DNA of 64,000 nt from NCBI GenBank assembly GCA_964371945.1, contig CAYJPA010000010.1, positions 22,291-86,290 of the forward strand, read 5' to 3'. Below, piece after piece: positions 44,883 to 54,238 of this stretch. Made by a program: the position numbers and the translations under genes. Origin of the DNA: CAYJPA01 sp964371945. Lineage in GTDB: Bacteria; Chloroflexota; Chloroflexia; Thermomicrobiales; UBA6265. The notes beneath the pieces were generated by a model. That model saw nothing but the letters and a program-made list of their open reading frames with translations. It searched no databases and was not told where the DNA came from. Each line of letters begins with the position of its first letter. The stretch's first letter is position 1.

Positions 44883-45950
44883 CTATAGTTTGAGCAAACC
44901 GAATGCGTCCTTATAGATCGGATCGTCGCGTCGGAACGTGTCCGGATGCGTGCCTTTCAATGCCGCCATCTGGTAGGCGAGAATTTGCATCGGCACGACT
45001 GCAAGCAGCGGCGAGATCATCTCGGGGACCGGGGGTAGGGCGAACACGGTCGCATTCGGCGCCCCGGTCACGCCTTCGCCGACCAGCCAAACCCCCCCGC
45101 CCATCGCTGCCGCGACCGAAGCGATCTGACCTATCCGCTCGGAGTCCTTGCCAGGGACATTGATCATAACGGCAAGATCGTCCGCGTTGAAGGCGACCAT
45201 CGGACCGTGCAGGAACTGCTCGACCGCAAGGCCGTCGACCTGCCCGTAGGCCGCTTCACGGGCTTTGATTACGAGCTCCAGGGCGGTCGCTTCGTTCGGC
45301 CCGGCTCCCGCCGCGTAGACCCGGCGTTTGATCGCTTCCCTTGCAACCGGCTCGATTTCGGCTTCACGTGCGAGAACATCCGCAATCTGACCGGACAGTG
45401 CACCCAGGGCATCGCGAAAGCTCGCAACTCCCGTCGCCCCGTTCAACTGACCAAGCTCGACCGCGACCTGAGCCAGCACAGCCATCGCGCCGAGGTGCGA
45501 GGATGTGTAGGCAGCCGATTTTTCGCGCTCCACCGTTCGCAAGATCAGTTGCGATCCGGGATGCTCCGCGGTCAGACTGCCGACCGAGATCACCGTGGCG
45601 CCCGCGGCCGCCGCGCGCTCCATCGCCTCGCCGGAATAACGCTTGACGCCGGTATGCGCCATGACGATCACGGCATCGTCGCCACGCAATGGGAAATTCT
45701 CGGGGTAGTTGGCAAGATCGAACGACAGCACCGCCCGAGCGTCGGCGCCGGCCGCCCGCAGCAACCAACCGCCTACCAGTGACGCGTGGTAGCTCGTGCC
45801 GATACCGACCACGAAAATCCGCCGGGCCTTGACTAGCAGCGCGGCGGCATCTTTCGCCGCTCCCCTGCCTTCGTCAAGAATGCGCGCCAGATCGGCAGGC
45901 TGGCGGTGCATCGTTTGGTACATAATCGAATCGGTGGTCGGATTACTCAC
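44883..45950 (-). CDS. double-SIS-domain sugar isomerase (GlmS isomerase-like/AgaS-like)
   Basis: The protein has 355 residues with two sugar-isomerase domains. The first contains VVGIGTSYHASLVGGWLL and VIVMAHTGVKRYSGEAMERA; the second contains VYAAGAGPNEATALELVIK and LAVEQFLHGPMVAFN, the latter close to the GlmS isomerase motif with its catalytic Glu and His region. The glutaminase half of GlmS is absent, so this resembles phosphosugar deglycases or isomerases (AgaS, FrlB, NagB-II). It probably converts an amino-sugar phosphate. It leads a two-gene unit with the MBL hydrolase. Confidence 0.85.
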   Translation of the reverse strand: MSNPTTDSIMYQTMHRQPADLARILDEGRGAAKDAAALLVKARRIFVVGIGTSYHASLVGGWLLRAAGADARAVLSFDLANYPENFPLRGDDAVIVMAHTGVKRYSGEAMERAAAAGATVISVGSLTAEHPGSQLILRTVEREKSAAYTSSHLGAMAVLAQVAVELGQLNGATGVASFRDALGALSGQIADVLAREAEIEPVAREAIKRRVYAAGAGPNEATALELVIKAREAAYGQVDGLAVEQFLHGPMVAFNADDLAVMINVPGKDSERIGQIASVAAAMGGGVWLVGEGVTGAPNATVFALPPVPEMISPLLAVVPMQILAYQMAALKGTHPDTFRRDDPIYKDAFGLLKL

Positions 45951-46228
45951 AGCATCACTCCAGTCGCATCAAATAGCGGTCATGATCAACCAAGCTCAGC
46001 GTATCGCGGTGTGGTGGCCTTGTGCCATGTCCACTAATGAGATAATGGGCCGGGCCACTTTTGGTGATGGAGGCGCACGCCGCGGTGTCTGGCCTTGTTC
46101 GACCGTGAGCGAACAGCGGGCATGCACAAACGTCCACTCGCGGTGGCGGGCGCTCTCGCGTATGCTGCCCGGCATAAGAACTGGGCGACGAATGAACGCC
46201 GCTCCTTTCATCCAGGAGGCCACGGACG

Positions 46229-47179
46229 ATGACCGATACCACGTCAATCAAAAGCATTCTGGTTCCGCTCGACGGATCGGGACTGGCAGAGCAGGCAATT
46301 CCGTATGCAGCGACGATCGCCGGGACCGATGCAGAGATTATTTTGCTGCACGTATCCGCTGAAGGAGAGCCTCTACGCGACCTTCTTGGACGAGTCGCGG
46401 TGCAGCCGGATGAGGTCGAAGATGTCGAGCTGGGCGTCGGCAAAGACGAACTGAAGGAGTCTGTCGCTCTTTGGAGCGATCTCCTCGCGGTCGAACCGCG
46501 ACTCGAAGTTGTGATTGGTGATCCCGCAACCGAGATACTAGCTGCTGCTGAGAGATTCGGCAGCAGTTTGATCGTGGTGGCGAGCCATGGACGCGGCGCG
46601 GTCGCCCGGCTGGCATTCGGCAGCGTGGCAGACAAACTGACTCGCTCTTCGACCATTCCGGTCATGATCGTGCGGCCGCAAGACGCGGATATCGAAATCA
46701 AGAAGCCATCGATCTTTCGGATTGTGGTCCCTTACGATGGATCTGATCTCGCCGGCGAAGCATTTCCGGTCGCCGCCGAATTGGCGACACGACTCAAAGC
46801 GGGCGTTCACCTGGTTCACGCGATCAATCCATCGATTCTGCTGCCGATCGCGACACCGATGGAACCGGCATATCCAGCAGAGTTGTACAGCGATCTCCTG
46901 GCCGAAGCGGAAACCGACGCCAAAACGTCGCTCGAAGAGGCCAAGAAGCAGCTCAAGAGCTATGGCCTGACCGTAACATTTGAGATCGTGAGCGGAACCG
47001 CATTCGATGCGATCACCGATCGAGCTCAAGACAACGATCTGATTGTCATGTCAAGTCACGGTCGCACCGGTGTCAAACGTTGGTTGCTCGGAAGCGTTGC
47101 CGAAAAGCTCGTTCGCGAGGGCCCGGTGCCGGTAGTTCTGGTTCCAGCCAAAGACCGGAACAAGGCATTCGACGCCTAG
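46229..47179 (+). CDS. tandem universal stress protein (two USP domains)
   Basis: The protein has 316 residues. Two UspA domains (about 8-150 and 165-310) each open with ILVPLDGSGLAEQAIPYA or IVVPYDGSDLAGEAFPVA and end with the ATP-binding loop, VVASHGRGAVARLAFGSVAD and MSSHGRTGVKRWLLGSVAEK (GxxGxxxxxxxxGS). Such proteins bind ATP and support survival under stress; the client is unknown. AGGAGG lies upstream of the ATG. A related tandem protein follows after 15 bp, forming a pair. The divergent spacer to the SIS gene is 278 bp. Confidence 0.92.
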   Translation: MTDTTSIKSILVPLDGSGLAEQAIPYAATIAGTDAEIILLHVSAEGEPLRDLLGRVAVQPDEVEDVELGVGKDELKESVALWSDLLAVEPRLEVVIGDPATEILAAAERFGSSLIVVASHGRGAVARLAFGSVADKLTRSSTIPVMIVRPQDADIEIKKPSIFRIVVPYDGSDLAGEAFPVAAELATRLKAGVHLVHAINPSILLPIATPMEPAYPAELYSDLLAEAETDAKTSLEEAKKQLKSYGLTVTFEIVSGTAFDAITDRAQDNDLIVMSSHGRTGVKRWLLGSVAEKLVREGPVPVVLVPAKDRNKAFDA

Positions 47180-47194
47180 GGAGCACGCATCAAA

Positions 47195-48067
47195 ATGAAA
47201 CGTCGCCTGATTGTTCCATTGGATGGTTCGGACGCCGCTGAGGCCGCAATTGCCTTTGCGACGGCCATCCCCAGCGAGCAGGTGCTGCTCTTCATCTGTC
47301 TGCCGGATTATGGGGACCTGCCGAGCCGGCTCGATCCTTCAATCGGTGATGAGCAACGAGATCAGGCGCGGACAAACGCGGAGACGTATCTCGATCGTAT
47401 GGCCATTACCTTCCGTGAACAAGGACGGTCGGTCGAGTGCGTGGTTACCGTCGGCGATCCAGCCAACGAAATCGTTTCGATCGCCGGCGAAGGTGATTTG
47501 ATCGTTATGACGACCCACGGCCGGGGCGCTGGCCGGCGAGCGATTTTTGGAAGCGTCGCCGACCGTGTGGTGCGCCACACCACCGCACCCGTCTTCCTCG
47601 TGCGAGGTGGCGAGCGGCCTGTAGCGACCGTGCCGTTGTTGCGGTTTGTGATTGCGCTAGACGGTTCGGAGCTCGCGGAGCAAGCGATTCCAGTCGCGTC
47701 AGAACTTGCGGTCGAGCTCGATGCAGCGATCTATTTGGTTCGAGCGCTCGATCTGAGGGGCTTGGCAGCAGCTGAACGAACAGGGACCTACGCCGCCGCG
47801 AGATACGCTGCGGCATCTGACGAAATCCGTGCCGCGTTCAGAAACTATCTGACCGAACAAGTGGTATCGCTGACCGAAAAAGGTCTGCGTGTATCGACCG
47901 CAGTTCTCGACGGTGCGCCGGCCGAAACACTGATCCGCGTGCTCGAACCGGGCGATGTGATCGCAATCACGAGCCATGGCCGCGGCGGGATCACCCGCTG
48001 GATGCTGGGGAGCGTGGCGGAGAAGTTGGTTCGATTGTCGCCGGTGCCGGTGCTTATCTGCCGGTAA
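47195..48067 (+). CDS. tandem universal stress protein (two USP domains), second of pair
   Basis: The protein has 290 residues. It has two UspA domains: LIVPLDGSDAAEAAIAFA with VMTTHGRGAGRRAIFGSVAD, and FVIALDGSELAEQAIPVASE with AITSHGRGGITRWMLGSVAE. GGGAG precedes the ATG at 47195, just after the preceding USP stop, so the two are co-transcribed and probably arose by duplication. The N-terminal domain is shorter than in the first protein. The role is ATP-dependent stress protection by family inference. Confidence 0.92.
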   Translation: MKRRLIVPLDGSDAAEAAIAFATAIPSEQVLLFICLPDYGDLPSRLDPSIGDEQRDQARTNAETYLDRMAITFREQGRSVECVVTVGDPANEIVSIAGEGDLIVMTTHGRGAGRRAIFGSVADRVVRHTTAPVFLVRGGERPVATVPLLRFVIALDGSELAEQAIPVASELAVELDAAIYLVRALDLRGLAAAERTGTYAAARYAAASDEIRAAFRNYLTEQVVSLTEKGLRVSTAVLDGAPAETLIRVLEPGDVIAITSHGRGGITRWMLGSVAEKLVRLSPVPVLICR

Positions 48068-48163
48068 TAGCGTCCATTAACTCGCGCCGTATCCAGGATT
48101 GCAGCTACTCTTAGCGGGTCTTGAGGAACTTGACGTACATGTCTTGTGATCGGGAGCCTCGCG

Positions 48164-50065
48164 GTGCGACTCATCAAAATCGGACTCGGTAGCATCAATT
48201 CGACGGTCGGCGCATTTGCGGCGAATGTCGATCGTTGCATCGAGCAAGCGCGGGCCATGGCCGCCGGCAACGTAACGGTCGGGCTCTTCCCAGAGCAGGT
48301 CATTGGAGGATACCCGCCCGAGGATTTGATCCAATGGCAGGGATTTGTCGACCATCAATGGCGTGAACTGGAGCGCTTCGCGGCCACCACTGCTGAATTG
48401 CCGGTTGTGTACGCGCTCGGAATTGCGATCGCTCAACATGGACTTCGCTATAACTGCGCGGCGGTCGTTTCTGGCGGTCAGATTGACGGGCTCATCCCGA
48501 AAGAGAAGCTGCCGACCTACAGCATCTATTACGAGGGAAGAACGGTCTCTCGTGGCAGTCCCCGTATCGACGACGAGCACCGTGGCGTCCCGTTCGGAGA
48601 CTTCATTTTCCGGTACGACTTCGGCACCGTGGCGTTCGAGGTCTGCGAAGATCTTTGGAGCCCGGACGGCCCGATGAAACGCCGCACCTATGCCGGCGCC
48701 GAGCTCGTATGCAACCTTTCGGCGTCGGTTTATCGCGTGGGCATCCCCCAAACTCGTCGAGAGTTGATTGCCACCCGAGCGGCGGATCACCAATGCACCA
48801 TCGCATACGTGAACATGGCCGGGGTGAATGACGGACTCGTTTTCGATGGAGGTGGTTTCGTTAATCAAAACGGCAAGAGTGTTTTCGAATCCCCAAGATT
48901 CAAGCAGGGATACGGTTCAGCCGTAGTGGATTTGGACCGCACACTGCGTCTTCGCTCCGAGAACACCACCTGGCGGGTCGACCGTGAGGCTTTTGTAGCG
49001 ACAAGTGAGCTTCTTCCATCGACGATCGAGATTCCGGTTGATAGCTTTGATTCCTCCGTTCAGCGGTTTCAATTGGCTTATCCGGTGCCGGAGCATCGGA
49101 GCTTCTTCTTGCCGGGACCAGAGCAACCAAGATCCGCACGAGAGGAGTTGTTCGAAGATATCCTTGACGCTCTTTCGATGGGAATTGGAGACTATTACGA
49201 AAAAACAGGCGCTTTCAAACTCATTGGCGTCTCCCTTTCGGGAGGTCGCGACTCGCTATTGACGCTGCTGATCGCGTATCGATACGCCGCCAAGAGAAAC
49301 CCTGAGAATCCCGGCGAGCTCTTGCGGGCGTTCTATCAACCGTCGCGCTTCTCATCCGACGAGACTCGACTTGGAGCGGAGACGATCTGCGCCGATCTCG
49401 GAGTGCCGTTGGAGATCATCTCGATCGACGACGCGTTCGAGCGCGAGCTCGCCGCGGTTCGGGATTTTCTCGACGATGGGCAGGACGTCACCGAATTGAC
49501 TAAGCAGAACATCCAGGCGCGGATTCGAGCGCAGCGGATGTGGAACTGGTCAAATTCCTCCGGTGGACTCTTTCTGCAGACAGGAAACATGTCGGAAAAG
49601 GCGGTCGGATACACCACGGTCGGCGGTGATCTGATGGGTGCGCTGGCCGTGCTTGCTAATGTGCCGAAGACAGTGGTTATGGCGCTTCTCGACTACCTAT
49701 ATGAAAAACACAAGTACCCGGGGATAAAGGCGGTGCTTGCAAAACCCGCCGGACCAGAGCTCGCCGCAAATCAGTCCGGTGAAGCGGAACTGATGCCCTT
49801 CCCAATCCTGGACGCTTGTTTCTACCTCTTCGCCGGCGAGAAGCTGATCCCCGAGGAGGTACGGGCAGCTCTCGGGGTTATGTTTCCCGGGGTCCCCGGC
49901 GAGCAGCTTGATGCCCATGTCGAAAAATTCGTCCGGCTCTTCCTGCAGTCGATCTACAAATGGGTGCAATCACCACTGTCTTTACACATCGGCAACTTGG
50001 ATCTCGAGCGCGAACGCGCCCTGCAATTGCCGGTCGTCACCAGTTCAAGCTGGACAAGACGGTGA
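48164..50065 (+). CDS. nadE: glutamine-dependent NAD+ synthetase
   Basis: The protein has 633 residues and amidates deamido-NAD to NAD using glutamine and ATP. The N-terminal nitrilase-type glutaminase triad is seen as Glu44 (FPEQVIGGYPPEDL), Lys113 (IPKEKLPTY) and Cys161 (FEVCEDLW). The synthetase domain carries the P-loop SGGRDS (359-364) and later GNMSEKAVGYTTVGGD. A GTG at 48164 is chosen because GGGAG lies eight bases upstream and the encoded VRLIKIGLGSINSTVGA matches the usual family opening. A GTG six codons earlier lacks that spacing. The gene stands alone. Confidence 0.94.
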   Translation: MRLIKIGLGSINSTVGAFAANVDRCIEQARAMAAGNVTVGLFPEQVIGGYPPEDLIQWQGFVDHQWRELERFAATTAELPVVYALGIAIAQHGLRYNCAAVVSGGQIDGLIPKEKLPTYSIYYEGRTVSRGSPRIDDEHRGVPFGDFIFRYDFGTVAFEVCEDLWSPDGPMKRRTYAGAELVCNLSASVYRVGIPQTRRELIATRAADHQCTIAYVNMAGVNDGLVFDGGGFVNQNGKSVFESPRFKQGYGSAVVDLDRTLRLRSENTTWRVDREAFVATSELLPSTIEIPVDSFDSSVQRFQLAYPVPEHRSFFLPGPEQPRSAREELFEDILDALSMGIGDYYEKTGAFKLIGVSLSGGRDSLLTLLIAYRYAAKRNPENPGELLRAFYQPSRFSSDETRLGAETICADLGVPLEIISIDDAFERELAAVRDFLDDGQDVTELTKQNIQARIRAQRMWNWSNSSGGLFLQTGNMSEKAVGYTTVGGDLMGALAVLANVPKTVVMALLDYLYEKHKYPGIKAVLAKPAGPELAANQSGEAELMPFPILDACFYLFAGEKLIPEEVRAALGVMFPGVPGEQLDAHVEKFVRLFLQSIYKWVQSPLSLHIGNLDLERERALQLPVVTSSSWTRR

Positions 50066-50137
50066 AAGACGTGTGTTCCCGATTGACCGCTATTACCCTG
50101 AAAATGACGGTTCACGAACTTCCCGAATAAAATACTG

Positions 50138-50185
50138 TAATTACGTAATATAGGTACTGAATAGCGGCAGACCCGTGTGCCTGCC
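50138..50185 (+). repeat. dispersed intergenic repeat, copy 1
   Basis: TAATTACGTAA (50138-50148), then AGGTACTG, then a 20-nt segment at 50166-50185 beginning GGCAGACCCG with GGCAG/CTGCC pairing. The same blocks recur at 54148-54202. It lies in the convergent spacer after nadE. Confidence 0.6.
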
Positions 50186-50279
50186 ATCTCCAGCTGCATG
50201 CGACCCATTTACGTGGCGATCAGAAACCTTGTCCGTTGCCGGGAGTCGGGCTCAGTCCTGGAAGGACTTCGTTGGATTA

Positions 50280-50302
50280 GCACGGTCACTTCAGTGCCGT
50301 GC
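50280..50302. terminator. hairpin between convergent nadE and ggt
   Basis: GCACGG(T)CAC pairs with GTGCCGTGC around TTCA, with one bulged base. No T-tract follows on either side, so termination is only possible. Confidence 0.35.
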
Positions 50303-50373
50303 GAGGCAGCGGGCGATGAATGCGAAAGCCGATCTAGCCGAAGAGTGCTTCAGTGCTGGTAAGAATTGACGAG

Positions 50374-52026
50374 TTACCGTGTCATTGCGATGTCGACCAG
50401 GCGAGAATCCCCGCCGGAAAGTCCGGCGGGCGCGCCATCCGCTCTCCAACAAGCCGCCCCTGTCAGCATTCCCGTATTGGGATCGACCTGGATGGCGCTC
50501 ATACCGCCCGCGATCTTGGATAAGACTTCGATTTTGTGCCCGCGTCCCTCCAAACCAGTAACCAGCGCCGTCAGGCCGTCAAAGGTGTCCTCCAGTTCGA
50601 GCACCGGTCCCATCGTCCAGCATCGCGGCGCCTCGACCGCCTCTTGCGGCGACATGCCGTGATCGATCAGGTTGATGATCGCCTGCATCACCGAACCGAA
50701 GATGCGAGCGCCGCCGGGCGAACCGATCGCGAGCCAAGGCTTGCCATCCTTAAGCAGCAGCGTCGGCGACATCGAGCTGAGAATGCGTTTGCCGGGAGCG
50801 ATCGAGTTTGTGCGGCCGGGAACCGGATCCATGAGTTTCATGCAGTTGTTGAGCAGCATGCCGGTGCCGGGTGTCGTGACCCGAGAGCCGAAGCCCCAAT
50901 TGAGCGTTTGAGTCGCGGAGACCATCGTTCCATTGGCGTCGATCACATTCAGGTGAGTCGTATCCGCCGAGCCAACGGGAGCAACACTCGTGCCGTAGTC
51001 GCCGGCCTGGTTCCCGTTCGCCGCGATCTCCGAACGACGGGTCGACGCGTACTCGTTCGATGTCAGCCAGTCGACCGGAACGTCGACTTCGGCAGGGTCC
51101 GCGACAAACGCGAATCGATCCGCGAACGCGATCTTGAGCGCTTCGGCTATGAGATGCACGCTCTCCACGGTGCCGAATCCGGCTTCTCTGAGATCGAATC
51201 CCTCCAGGATTCGCAGCATTTGCACGATGTGGAGTCCGCCCGACGAGACCGGCCCCATCGCGACGATTTCATAGCCCCGATAGCTGCCGCGAATGGGTGT
51301 CCGCTCGTGGACCCGGTAGGCTCGTCCATCCTCGATCGAAATCAGTCCGCCATTCCTCTCCATATCGGTCGCGACTGCTTGAGCTGTTTCGCCATCCATG
51401 AGCTCTGCGGCGCCATAACGACCAATTCGTTCGAGCGTCTCAGCATAGTCAGAGCGAACGATGCGTTGTCCAGGTTGTGGAACCTTGCCGTCCGGGAGAA
51501 AGACCGACGCCGACGCGGGGAATCGTGAGAGCGCTACACGCTCGAGCTCGATATTCTGGATAAGATACGAACTCGCCGTTAAGCCTCTTCTTGCCTGGCG
51601 AACTGCCGGTTCGACAAGCTCGCTCAATGGCATAGTGCCAAACCGATCGAGCGTGTGACACCACCCGGCAAGATTGCCTGGCACAGCGACTGCCCGATAC
51701 CCGATATCATTTTCGGCGCCTTCGGTGTCGTTCTCGAGGCTGCTGGGAATCGCGCGGAACATGCCGGCCTGCGCTTTCAGTGGAACAGTGGCGTAGTTAT
51801 CGATCGTCGCGACTTCGCCCGTGAGTCCGTCGCGCACGACGAAGAAGCCCGCGCCGTGCGGGCTGACCATCATTGGCTCGACCACCGAAAGCGAGAAGAG
51901 CGCCGCGACTGCTGCATCGATCGCATTCCCGCCCGCCGCCAGAACTTCGATTGCCGTTGCGCTTGCCATCGGGTGATTGGTGGTGACGACCGCGCGCGAT
52001 GCGGCCACGGGTTGTTTGTAGGTCAC
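50374..52026 (-). CDS. ggt: gamma-glutamyltransferase (glutathione hydrolase)
   Basis: The protein has 550 residues from a GTG at 52026 with GGAGG upstream, starting four bases after the purN stop. It is an Ntn-hydrolase that splits itself at a catalytic Thr: the expected site is the TTH of SADTTHLNVIDANGTM, followed by the conserved TQTLNWGFGSRV. VSPHGAGFFVV, SVVEPMMVSP and SIAPGKRILSSMSPTLL, then GSPGGARI, are further family marks. It cleaves or transfers gamma-glutamyl groups. No clear export signal is visible after this start, so a cytoplasmic enzyme is possible. Length is normal. Confidence 0.92.
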   Translation of the reverse strand: MTYKQPVAASRAVVTTNHPMASATAIEVLAAGGNAIDAAVAALFSLSVVEPMMVSPHGAGFFVVRDGLTGEVATIDNYATVPLKAQAGMFRAIPSSLENDTEGAENDIGYRAVAVPGNLAGWCHTLDRFGTMPLSELVEPAVRQARRGLTASSYLIQNIELERVALSRFPASASVFLPDGKVPQPGQRIVRSDYAETLERIGRYGAAELMDGETAQAVATDMERNGGLISIEDGRAYRVHERTPIRGSYRGYEIVAMGPVSSGGLHIVQMLRILEGFDLREAGFGTVESVHLIAEALKIAFADRFAFVADPAEVDVPVDWLTSNEYASTRRSEIAANGNQAGDYGTSVAPVGSADTTHLNVIDANGTMVSATQTLNWGFGSRVTTPGTGMLLNNCMKLMDPVPGRTNSIAPGKRILSSMSPTLLLKDGKPWLAIGSPGGARIFGSVMQAIINLIDHGMSPQEAVEAPRCWTMGPVLELEDTFDGLTALVTGLEGRGHKIEVLSKIAGGMSAIQVDPNTGMLTGAACWRADGAPAGLSGGDSRLVDIAMTR

Positions 52027-52030
52027 TGGT

Positions 52031-52669
52031 TTAGCCTCCAAAAAGCTCCGGATGAGCTGCGATGTGACGCCGGATCGCGGCCGGATAGAGGACGCACTCG
52101 GCGTCAAAGACGCGTGCGGCAAGCGTCTCCGGCGTATCGCTGGGGAGAATTGGAACGGTGGCGCGCATCACCACCGGTCCGGTGTCATATCCATTGTCGA
52201 CTACGTGCACGGTTGCACCCGAAAGGGAAGCGCCGCTGGCAAGCACGGCAGCATGAACGCGCTCGCCGTAGAACCCTTTTCCCGCCGCCTCGGATTCCGG
52301 CAGCAACGCCGGGTGGATATTGAGGATGCGTCCATCGAGGAAAGGCGGGACGACCAATTTGCGGAGAAAGCCCGCGAGCAGGATCAGCTCCACATCATGA
52401 AGGCGAGCCAGTGCATAAACCGCGTTACTGTAGGCAAGATCCGAATCGAACACCGCGCGTTTGAGCACATAGGCAGGAACGCCGGCATTGGCTGCGATTT
52501 CAAGTCCGCGAGCATCAGGTTTGGAGCTGATCACAAGTCGCACTGAGCAATTCAGTCCGCCGTTCGCGATCACTTGCAAGAGGTTCGCAAGCGTCCGGCC
52601 GGAACCTGACAGCAGAACCGCAAGCCCAATCGGCCCGCGATCGAGCCGCGGTTCCGACAGATCGGCCAT
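52031..52669 (-). CDS. purN: phosphoribosylglycinamide formyltransferase 1
   Basis: The protein has 212 residues. It transfers a formyl group from 10-formyl-tetrahydrofolate to GAR in purine synthesis. It has AVLLSGSGRTLANLLQVI at the phosphate-binding start, LAGFLRKLV, the catalytic Asn and His in ILNIHPALLP, GKGFYGERVH and VVDNGYDTGPVV with the third catalytic residue. The ATG at 52669 is chosen. A GTG at 52711, 14 codons upstream, has a distant GGGGAG and cannot be ruled out. The gene precedes ggt and diverges from the flavin oxidase. Confidence 0.92.
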   Translation of the reverse strand: MADLSEPRLDRGPIGLAVLLSGSGRTLANLLQVIANGGLNCSVRLVISSKPDARGLEIAANAGVPAYVLKRAVFDSDLAYSNAVYALARLHDVELILLAGFLRKLVVPPFLDGRILNIHPALLPESEAAGKGFYGERVHAAVLASGASLSGATVHVVDNGYDTGPVVMRATVPILPSDTPETLAARVFDAECVLYPAAIRRHIAAHPELFGG

Positions 52670-52886
52670 GGGCCAGGCGGATGGATCGAAAAGTTCGCCC
52701 GTTTCGATCACCGTCGTCTTTGCTCCCCGCCATCGCCCGGCTCGTTTCTGGTGCGTGGTGCATTCTAGCGTGCGGACGATGCGCCCCGGAAGCGATGTGC
52801 GATCCTTGTGCCTACAGGCATCCCGTTCACCGGATGCTATCGGGCGCGGCAGCGTGCTCAATGCCGTGCCACCGAGGGACGAAACG

Positions 52887-54053
52887 ATGAGAACAGAGTT
52901 CGATTTCGCGGTTATCGGCTGCGGCGTCATCGGGGCGTCGGCGACGTACTGGTTGTCGCGAGCAGCCGGAGAGTCCGTGATCGCATTCGAGCGTTTCCCA
53001 CTCGGCCATGACAAGGGCGCATCCGGTGATCACTCCCGCATCATCCGGCTCTCGTATCACGCCCCGGAATATACCGTGCTCACGCCGCACACCTACACGG
53101 CATGGGGGGAGATCGAAGCAGAGAGTGGCTTGCAACTCGTGGTCAAGTGCGGCGGGGTCGATATTGCACCCCTTGCCGACCCCGGGATCGTCGACGAGTA
53201 CGCTGACGCGATGGCGCACGCGGGCATTGCGTTCAAGGATTGGACGGGGGCCGAAACTATGCGCGCGTTCCCGCAATTCACACTCGATGCTGACTGCAGG
53301 GTGCTGTTCCAGGCGGAGAGCGGATTGGTCGATCCGCGAAAGGGAATCCACGCGCAAATCGGACTCGCCCGGGCACGCGGGGCTACCGTGCTCGACAATA
53401 CTCCAGTCCAGCGACTTGTCCCCGAAGGCGACGGTTATCGCATCATCACCAATGCAGGTGAGTTCCGAGCCCGGACGGTGATCGTGGCCGCTGATGCCTG
53501 GACGAATGACGTTTTGAGCGAGACTGGCAGGCGGATTCCACTCACGATCACCGAGGAGCAGGTGACCTATTTTGCGACCCCGAACCTTCGCGAATTCACG
53601 CCTGACCGCTTTCCAATCTGGATTTCGCACGGTAGCGAATCTTTTTACGGTTTTCCAGTTTATGGAGAAGTCGCGACAAAGGCCGGACTGGATATCGGTG
53701 GCGATGTCGTCACGACATCTACCAGGACGTGGAGCCCGAATGCGCGACCATTCGACAAATTAATCGGGTTTCTCGAGCGCACAATCCCCGGTTCACTCGG
53801 ACCAGTGCTCTTTACCCGCACCTGCCTCTACACCATGCCGCCAGACCGCAATTTCATCATTGGCCGCGTGCCGGGCCATCCGGGCGTGATCGTCGCTCAA
53901 GGCGCGGCTCACGGCGCAAAATTCGCTAGTTTGATCGGCAAAATCTGTAGTCAACTTGCCACGAGCGGCGAAACGGAGTACCCGATCTCTTCCTTCTCGC
54001 TTGATCGCCCCGCATTAACAGACCCGGACTTCGAGGCGCAGTTCAACATTTAG
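52887..54053 (+). CDS. FAD-dependent oxidoreductase of the N-methyltryptophan/monomeric sarcosine oxidase group
   Basis: The protein has 388 residues. The N-terminal dinucleotide fold reads DFAVIGCGVIGASATYWLSR, and RASGDHSRI-like sequence follows (here GASGDHSRIIRLSYH). The cysteine in RTCLYTMPPDRNFIIGR matches the residue that binds FAD covalently in monomeric sarcosine oxidase. GAAHGAKFA near the end is the conserved FAD-contacting segment. It probably oxidises a secondary amine or N-methyl amino acid, giving hydrogen peroxide. The ATG at 52887 follows GAGGGACGAAACG; the long open frame before it lacks family similarity. Confidence 0.9.
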   Translation: MRTEFDFAVIGCGVIGASATYWLSRAAGESVIAFERFPLGHDKGASGDHSRIIRLSYHAPEYTVLTPHTYTAWGEIEAESGLQLVVKCGGVDIAPLADPGIVDEYADAMAHAGIAFKDWTGAETMRAFPQFTLDADCRVLFQAESGLVDPRKGIHAQIGLARARGATVLDNTPVQRLVPEGDGYRIITNAGEFRARTVIVAADAWTNDVLSETGRRIPLTITEEQVTYFATPNLREFTPDRFPIWISHGSESFYGFPVYGEVATKAGLDIGGDVVTTSTRTWSPNARPFDKLIGFLERTIPGSLGPVLFTRTCLYTMPPDRNFIIGRVPGHPGVIVAQGAAHGAKFASLIGKICSQLATSGETEYPISSFSLDRPALTDPDFEAQFNI

Positions 54054-54147
54054 CAGAGAGCCGCCATATCTTCCGATTCTCGAAGCTTTTGGGTTGTTGC
54101 AAAAGCGCGAGAAGGAGAACCACTCCAAGTGAAACCGAGTTCCAAGA

Positions 54148-54202
54148 TAATTACGTAAATCAGGTAATGCGGCACTGGTATGGGCAGATCTGTGTGTTTG
54201 CC
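54148..54202 (+). repeat. dispersed intergenic repeat, copy 2
   Basis: TAATTACGTAA (54148-54158), then AGGTAATG and a 20-nt segment at 54183-54202. That segment differs from copy 1 at four positions, all C/T exchanges. The stem becomes GGGCA/TGCCC and TTTTC follows. It lies between the convergent flavin oxidase and nucleotidyltransferase genes. Confidence 0.6.
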
Positions 54203-54238
54203 CTTTTCTGTTCGCGGACCGCTGATGAAAGAATGCAA

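Noticed and set aside
52488..52886. Upstream extension of the flavin oxidase frame by 133 residues
   Set aside because: It overlaps the purN coding region and its promoter side. The FAD-binding fold starts right after the ATG at 52887, which has a ribosome site.
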